Assembly (NCBI RefSeq): GCF_028858725.1
Contig: NC_084773.1
Span: 6,314,350 to 6,378,349 of the forward strand
Reading direction: 5' to 3'
Source of the DNA: Colius striatus
Lineage: Eukaryota; Chordata; Aves; Coliiformes; Coliidae
DNA: 64,000 bases
Shown here: positions 23,955 to 64,000 of the stretch, one piece after another
Layout: each line of letters starts with the position of its first letter
How positions within the stretch are numbered: position 1 is the first letter of the stretch
Position numbers and translations under genes: made by a program
Notes under the pieces: model-generated
What the model saw: only the letters and a program-made list of their open reading frames with translations
What the model was told of the DNA's origin: nothing
The model's database searches: none

Positions 23955-26257
23955 GCAGTCAGCAGTTTCAGAGGTTAGTGGGATACTTACTGGTCACCTT
24001 TGGCGTGTTTTATAGGCTGGATTTTTCTGCCTTGTTTTGGGAGGCACTGACAGTCTGGTCCCAATGGGATCTATTTTTGTTGAGATTTTCAAAAGGGATG
24101 TTTTCATTATTTGTGAAATGTTTTTATGCTGCACACGGGTACTGTACACTCTGTTTCCTGGAAAAAATGCACTCTGTTTTATTGCTGGATTTAAAAGGGA
24201 TAATTGGGGCTTTATCTTGATGGATGGTGTTTCTACTTGACTCTGTTTCAAGTTCCTCTTTCTCTGTGCGTGGCAGAAAACAACTGCACTTACTATTCCA
24301 ACATGACTTGAAATCAGCTCACATGCTGCTTTAGTTGCTCTTTTTCTTCAAAACTGGATTATTAGGTAGCTGTTGGCTGTCTTGGCTTTGGGTGATACCA
24401 GTGTTTCACTCACATGAGTTGCTGTAATTTAGGCTGTGGGGATGTGTGCTGTCCTCTGCAGCATCGTGCACCATAAGATATGACAAAACTGGAGTCCAGC
24501 AGAAAGGCTATGATATCTTGCAAATGTCTGATACAAGAAAACAAGCCCTCCATTGAGCCTCCCATACTGTTTGTGTGGATGGTAAAAGGAGATTACCCTT
24601 GGCTGACCCATTGGGGGTTTGTGTTCTTGCTTGTCTTATTTTCATCTATGTTGTACAGTCTTGGTTTTGCACATGGTATCATTAGAAACCTGGTGGTGAC
24701 TCCATATGGCACCCACACTGTGTGAAGCTTAACCCTTGTTAGGCAGAAAGATGTTGTTGAGTTAGCATAGCGTGCTTTCTGCATCAACACAAGGATTTCA
24801 CAATAGAGAAGTATTTGACCACCAAAAAGGTCACATAAGGTTAATGTGGTAGAGTTATCCCCCAAAGCACAAGCAGCTTGCAGTCCATCTGAATCTGAAA
24901 GCAATCCTTCTGGAAGAGAGATACAGCCCTGGTCTTGGTGAACGAAGACAACTTTATTCCTAACGCTAAACATTTCTGAAAGGTGTTCTTTGAGGAATGA
25001 AAGGAAAGGCAGATTCATTTGTGTGTTGTGTATAACTCCAGGAGTGTTTGCAATCTCTCCTGGGATTAATGGAAACAGTACATAGAGAGTTCAGGAGTGG
25101 TTGTTAAGATTACTTTATCTTGTCACAACTTTTGGCAGTATTTTGTTGTTGCTTTAGCGTTTGCTAGTGTTTATGCTTGATTCCAATGATGCTTTAAAGG
25201 AGGGAAGGAGTATTGCTGCTAGGTCCACAGAAGTGTAAATACATTTACAGTTGATTGGACTGAGCACTCCATTCTTCTATATAAAGTACAGAGACTTGGT
25301 ACGTTGTTAACAAAAGGCAAAGTGGCTTGAAAGATTTTTGAATGTAATAGAATAGGCTTCAAAACTATCAACTTCAAATTGGAGACTGGATACCTTTGGA
25401 CCAAATCTGTTGTTGGAGAAGTTACTGGATGAAGTAGCCTTACCAGAAAGCCAAAAATACCACGATCCTATACAAAGCTACTCCTTAACCAGTCCTGTCA
25501 CATAGCAGCAGACTGGTTACTGCCTACTGTGAGCTCAAATTGCCTAAATGTAACTAAGCACAAAGACATAGGCTCTGTCAGGAGACTCAAATGTTGGCTG
25601 AAGGCTCTGTTTTAAAGGGATTGTGTGCTGAACCCCCATTTCAGAGTGCTGCTGACCTTCCCCAAACACGCATGTAGCCTTGTTTTCAAAGGCAGCCTTT
25701 TGGGTGAAGGATTAGAACGGGACTTGGAAACAGCAGATACGAGAAGCCTCTTTTATTGCTGCGTGGTTTTCTTAAAGTAATAATAATCTGTATGAAATAC
25801 AGCAAAAATGACTTTGTCACCACGGTCATTTCTAGCTTCCTCAATGTCACATCTGTTGTTCTGAAACACACCAGACATCAAATGGACTTTGTGATGAGAA
25901 GATGAAGTTACTCTGTGTTTGGCTCAGCTTTAAGCCTTGGAAGCGAGCAGGTCTTGCGCTGACAACATTCAGAGGCAGTAGCTCTAACTGACTTAGCACA
26001 AACATGGGCACAGAGCCTGTGGAAGTCCTCTAGCCTTGCACAGTTCAAGAGGAACGGTCCTTCTGCTCGAGACATGGAGCCGGCTCGCTCAAGTTGTGTG
26101 AAGGAGCAACGCGGCCCGAGCGCAGATGAGTTCTTGCCCAGTCTGCAAGTTGGTGAGCACCAGTTTCCAAGAAACCTCGTGGAAAAAAAACATTCTGGAG
26201 GTGTCACGTTTCTCCCTTCCTCTTTCATTTCTTTTTTTTATTATTATTTCTGTTTAA

Positions 26258-26263
26258 AATAAA
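26258..26263 (+). terminator. candidate poly(A) signal 3 for SFMBT1
   Basis: AATAAA in a T- and A-rich stretch (TTTAAAATAAATTTT). If used, the 3' UTR would be about 4.9 kb. The downstream context is only moderately T-rich. Confidence 0.35.
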
Positions 26264-26493
26264 TTTTAAATAATCTTTGTAGACAATCAGAGGTCTTCTA
26301 GGAGACTACCCTAAAGGGTTCCTGCCCTCCACCTGTGGGCCTCTTTCTTATACTAACTCATTGGAACTGATGCACTTTTCCTGTATTTTGCCTTTTTTAA
26401 TTAGCTGCTTGTTCTTAAACAAAGATTTTAATGTATATTGTGTTGTGTCCCTTCTGCTTGTTGTTTTATCTTCCTTTAACTTTTAAAAATATC

Positions 26494-26520
26494 TATATAT
26501 ATATATATATATATATATAT
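26494..26520. repeat. TA dinucleotide microsatellite
   Basis: An uninterrupted run of about 13 TA units between ATC and GCAG. Reading frames through it show an artificial Ile-Tyr repeat. Confidence 0.95.
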
Positions 26521-29072
26521 GCAGTGAGGCTGAAGTACTACATGGAAGAGAAACATGCACAAGAAAAGATGCCTAATAAGTCCCACCATTGTTTGAGCAG
26601 TTTAATCAGAGGATTTTCTAAAAACTATTTTGGATGGATATTTTGCTTGTTTTGTCTGTAAATAATGTACATATGTTTGTGGTATATGACAGTTTTAAGT
26701 GGTTGTAAGAAAATTAAAGAAGATACTGAAAATGGTGGCTCTGGTGTTGATATCACGGCAAGTACTGCTGCTTACTGTGAGCAATTTTCCATCTTACAGA
26801 AGCATGGGGAAAACACTATAGTGTTTCCATTGCTTGCAGAAAAGAGTAAATGCAGGCCACATAAATGCCATTTGCATTCAGGTTAAGAGCTTGATTGGCT
26901 TGCATACAGTTCCCTCCAATGCAGGAGTCCTGTTTAGCTAAGCCTTCTTCCAGGGTAACAGATTGTGTTCTACAGGATGCTGAAGCTAATATGCAGGAGC
27001 CGAGGGCAGAAGCTACAAGTGAGGGTAATTTTCTTTTATTGCTTTCTTTGAAATGAGGAGCTGCTTGGTACAATCCAAAGCAACCTTTGCAGATGCTGCT
27101 GCACCTTCTGAATGGTTTTGTAAAAGGCTGACACTATCCCAGCAAGTTGAAATTTTTAACAGAGCTGGCTTTGCCTTCACTGAAGAACATGAGGGTCCAC
27201 AGGATGTTTCAGAAACTGGTCAGCTGTGTAAAGTTGTTTCCTTACTTGATGTTCCAACAGATTGTACTGGTGTGCTCCTCAGCACTTGTTTCTTGGCTCT
27301 GCTTCAGTTGTCTTGAACTGATTTTTGTACCGAGGGCGGAAAATGGGTAGAAATTGGATGAAACTGATTTGCTTAAGACTATGTCTCTAAATACATAGGA
27401 TTTATAAGGATGTATCTTTCACTTGGCTTCACAGAGCACTGTCTACTGGAGAGAAATCTGAAGGCTTGTGTATAGCACATATCAAGAGGCAGTGTCAGGT
27501 TTTAGAGGGCTTATAGGAGTTGTGAGGAGCTGAAAACCCTTGAAGAGGTATTTTTGGGGAATTAAGTATTTTAAAGTACAGGATATGGAGTAACACAAGG
27601 TATATGCCCGTCAGGTTATGTTTCCAGATTAGTTTCTGAAACGTCAATGTTGTGTGTAAAAGGCATGAGGCAAATCTTTAACCAGTCTATCCAGATCAGG
27701 TATGTGTGTAGAACATTTAATGTTTAGCAGCAGCTATGAAGGCTTAAAAACAGCTCCTGGGCCACAGTTAAATAGGCCAGGTCTGTGTTTGAAGCACAAT
27801 GCTTGACAGCTGTGATCACTGTGTGCCAAGGGGAAGACAAGCAGCGTACTTTGGGCCTTCGCCTTTCCTTTAGGTAACTATTTGCATTCCTGAGCTCTTG
27901 CTTTTCATGTAGCTCAAAGCAGAGGAGCATTGACTTGAGGTGCAGAGGCACTGCGTCGTGCATTTTGGCTGCATGCGCTGTAAGTCGGACAATTAAGAGA
28001 GTTTCTTTTCCTAGCTCCAGTTTCCAGGCATTTATGGCACAGCCTGAATACCAGAGAAGGCGCTGCTGCGTGGAGTACTGTCCATCATCGCCTGCCAGGA
28101 AGGACAGTCATGTAGGTGTGTTTGGAGGAAAGATGCAACAAATGTCATGACTTCATGTGCTCTGCTTAGTTTTCTGATACACTTGTGCTGTGTAAACATG
28201 TACTTCCTGGGACGTACCTACAAGTGACTTTATATTTAGCCATGCAATGTGACCTAGGTTGATCCTGCACTAAAACTAAGAACCTGAACTGGGTTGCAGT
28301 TCTGCCCTGTGGTGAAGAGGCTGTTCCTGATGGGCTGCCACACTCGCTGACCGACAGGTACGCTTTCTGTGTGGAGGTGCTGACAGATTGTGTTTTATCC
28401 CCTGTATCATTGGCTGCCCTTTGAAAAGAACAAACGTTGGTTTCTTTTATAAAGAATGCGACTCTTAATTTTCTGTTTGCAGTTCGATGTCCAGCTTGGC
28501 CGATGTGTGGGTCTGAGCTGTATCTGCTGGGCAGGCAAAGCCTGGGGCGGCTGTGGGCCGCACCCAGCGTTTCGTCCGGGAGGGTTAGGGTGCAATGTGG
28601 CAATGTTTTCGGCTGCCAGAGCCACGGGCTGTTTTGCGGCCGCCCGGAGCGGGAGCCGCTGTGCCGAAGGAAGCCCGGCCGGCTGCCGGCTCTGGTCGAA
28701 CGGCAGCGGGAAGCCGCGGCGCGAAGCCGGTGCTCGGGCAGCAGCCCGCGGCAGCTCTGCTCTCGCGGCTCCCGCAGCGGGGCGCGGGGCGAAGGAACCC
28801 TCCCTGTGCCGGCGCAGCGCCGGCCGCGGCCTGGGGCGGGGGGTTTTCGTGAGGAGGGCTCCGGCCGCGGGGCCGTGCTGCTTTTCCCGCGAGGGGCAGC
28901 CGGTCCCGGCGCGGGGGGCAGCGGCGGCGCTGAGGCCGGGCGGGCGGCTCCGCGGCTCGGCCAATGCGAGAGCGGCGCGGGCGGTGACGCGACGGGGCGG
29001 GCGGCCGGGCGCAGGAAGCGGGGCGGGGGCGCGGCCTCCCTTGCCGGTCGCGACGTCGCCGCCGCCGCCGCC

Positions 29073-29084
29073 ATGCGCCGCTGA
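29073..29084 (+). CDS. possible three-codon upstream ORF of STIMATE
   Basis: ATG CGC CGC TGA directly after a run of GCC units, with G at -3 but C at +4, so a moderate initiation context. It is in the same frame as the main ATG, so the TGA at 29082-29084 is an in-frame stop that supports 29109 as the true start. It ends 24 bases before the main ATG. It matters only if transcription starts upstream of 29073. Confidence 0.4.
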   Translation: MRR

Positions 29085-62755
<33,671 letters not shown>

Positions 62756-64000
62756 CACATTCCCTGACCTGTGTATTTGCAGGTTTCATGGCAAAAAAAA
62801 CCTTCAGTCAGTGGGGTTTAATGTTGCAATTGCATCTCCCTTTCCATACAAAGTGACTTAAAAGCAAGATCTACCAACAGAATGCAGGCAGTTGGAAGAT
62901 TTCCAGTTCAGTTGCACTACAGACACACTGACCAATTATGCAAGAATGTCTTTTCATCACGGATGGAAAACACAGCGTTGTTAAGGACTGGTGGCTGAGG
63001 AGATTTTGTATCTGACATTTCAGAGAAGATCCTAGGAAACGGATACAGCAATCTTTCACTTATGGTCACTGGTGATGCAGTTTAAGATGTTCTCAAAAAG
63101 GCATCAGAATCAACTAAGTTCGAGGAGTGTGTTTTATTACTAAAACTGGCTTTTGCAGCATAATTCCTAGTGCAGAATAGTTTATGGTTACAAGCTGTAA
63201 CTTAACGTTATTTTTTTAAGTACAGATGTTTACTTGCTACCAGGTACCTATGGAACTAATAGGTGGAACAAAGATGTTTTTCCAAGTTCTCCTCAAATCT
63301 ATTTGACTATTTTATATTTAAGTTATATTTTCATACAGTTGTATTTAAAGATTCTCTTTGTCAGAGAAAAGGATGCAGTTCCCTTTTTTTGTGCACAACA
63401 GGTCTAAAGATCTGTAGTGAAGAATCTTATTTATCCTTGTGTCCTGGTTTAAGAAAAAGGGATTGCAAAGGGAAAAGCTCTCTGTCACTGCTGAAGTCAC
63501 CAAATATCACTAAAAATGCAGTCCTAAGTGTGCTTTTGACCACGTAAGTTGAAAATGCCTTTTTCAATAGAAGGTGGTGTTTGCATATTTGACAAACGTG
63601 CACTTTAGTGTGTAACAGGAATCTGTTGTGGTAGCTTATTTGTGAAATGAATATCTATGGATGACTAATTATTTCTGGTTCTGCAAGTCTCTTGTGCATA
63701 CCTCTCATGACCCAAAAGAGATGGAACGTTTCCTCTGTGTAAGGCCTGTGGTACAGGCCCATGATCAGATGGAACCAGCTGTGCTATGATACTGCAAACA
63801 ACTCCATCCCTTTTGTTTTGTTAGAAAAGTAATCTGCTAATTAATGCTCTAAAAAAAAAAGTCCCTCCTGTTTAATTTTCATCAAGTCTGAGTATCTTTT
63901 AGTAGTGAAAAGAAAGAACGGAGAGGTGCAGTTGTTACTACAGAATGTTTGTGATTTCCAGCGTCTGTGTTCTGGTGATTGACAACATGTGCTGATCTGA
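62756..64000 (+). other. STIMATE 3' UTR, not ended in window
   Basis: No AATAAA or ATTAAA occurs between the stop codon and the window end, and no further exon is recognisable. The transcript probably ends beyond 64000 or uses a variant signal. The next gene expected from mammalian order, MUSTN1, is not seen. Confidence 0.6.

Larger units (their letters stand above)
21403..28559 (+). other. SFMBT1 3' UTR followed by spacer before STIMATE
   Basis: No coding exon is recognisable in these 7.1 kb. The first part must be SFMBT1 3' UTR; its end is not certain because three AATAAA hexamers occur (22759, 23949, 26258). A T- and G-rich tract lies at about 21985-22060. A TA microsatellite lies at 26494-26520 and a small CpG cluster near 26.06-26.13 kb. 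I see no clear CR1 insertion here, which fits UTR or otherwise constrained sequence, but this is only suggestive. Confidence 0.6.

Noticed and set aside
26431..26661. Small frame with an Ile-Tyr repeat
   Set aside because: The repeat is the translated TA microsatellite.
63438..63470. TGTCCTGGTTTAAGA, resembling the start of an avian LTR
   Set aside because: The similarity ends after about 12 bases and no LTR body or other end follows; chance match.

Overview
This window is vertebrate nuclear DNA, almost certainly from a bird of the Neoaves. Coding sequence is split into short GT-AG exons by long AT-rich introns. The repeats are CR1 LINE 3' ends of avian type and one solo LTR of a family common in neoavian genomes. 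There are no bacterial-style gene clusters, no CRISPR array and no tRNA or rRNA gene that I can see.

Two plus-strand genes account for all the convincing coding sequence. From 735 to 21402 lie the last 16 coding exons of SFMBT1, a chromatin repressor: the second half of MBT repeat 2, MBT repeats 3 and 4, the SLED domain, a basic and an acidic tail, and a C-terminal SAM domain. All junctions keep frame, giving 716 residues plus a stop. The 5' exons lie before the window. From 29109 to 62755 lies the complete eight-exon coding region of STIMATE (TMEM110), a multi-spanning ER protein that activates STIM1 (299 residues). Its start sits in a strong CpG island at about 28.56-29.66 kb.

Layout: 1-21402 SFMBT1 exons and introns, with CR1 insertions near 1.0, 6.9, 14.9 and 18.0 kb. 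21403-28560 is the SFMBT1 3' UTR and spacer, with three candidate poly(A) signals and a TA microsatellite. 28560-29660 is the STIMATE promoter island and exon 1. 29284-48407 is the 19 kb STIMATE intron 1, holding a solo LTR, a GC-rich patch, a CR1 with a reverse-transcriptase remnant, and several older CR1 pieces. 48408-62755 holds STIMATE exons 2-8. 62756-64000 is 3' UTR with no canonical poly(A) signal in view.

The two genes do not share a pathway; their head-to-tail order matches the order known from human 3p21 (SFMBT1 next to STIMATE/TMEM110) and appears to be conserved synteny. I found no undescribed system. The most useful leads are a second CpG-rich patch in STIMATE intron 1 with a nearby GATA-type palindrome, a three-codon upstream ORF at the STIMATE start, an inverted CR1 pair inside the SFMBT1 transcript, and a weak 5' splice site after STIMATE exon 5.
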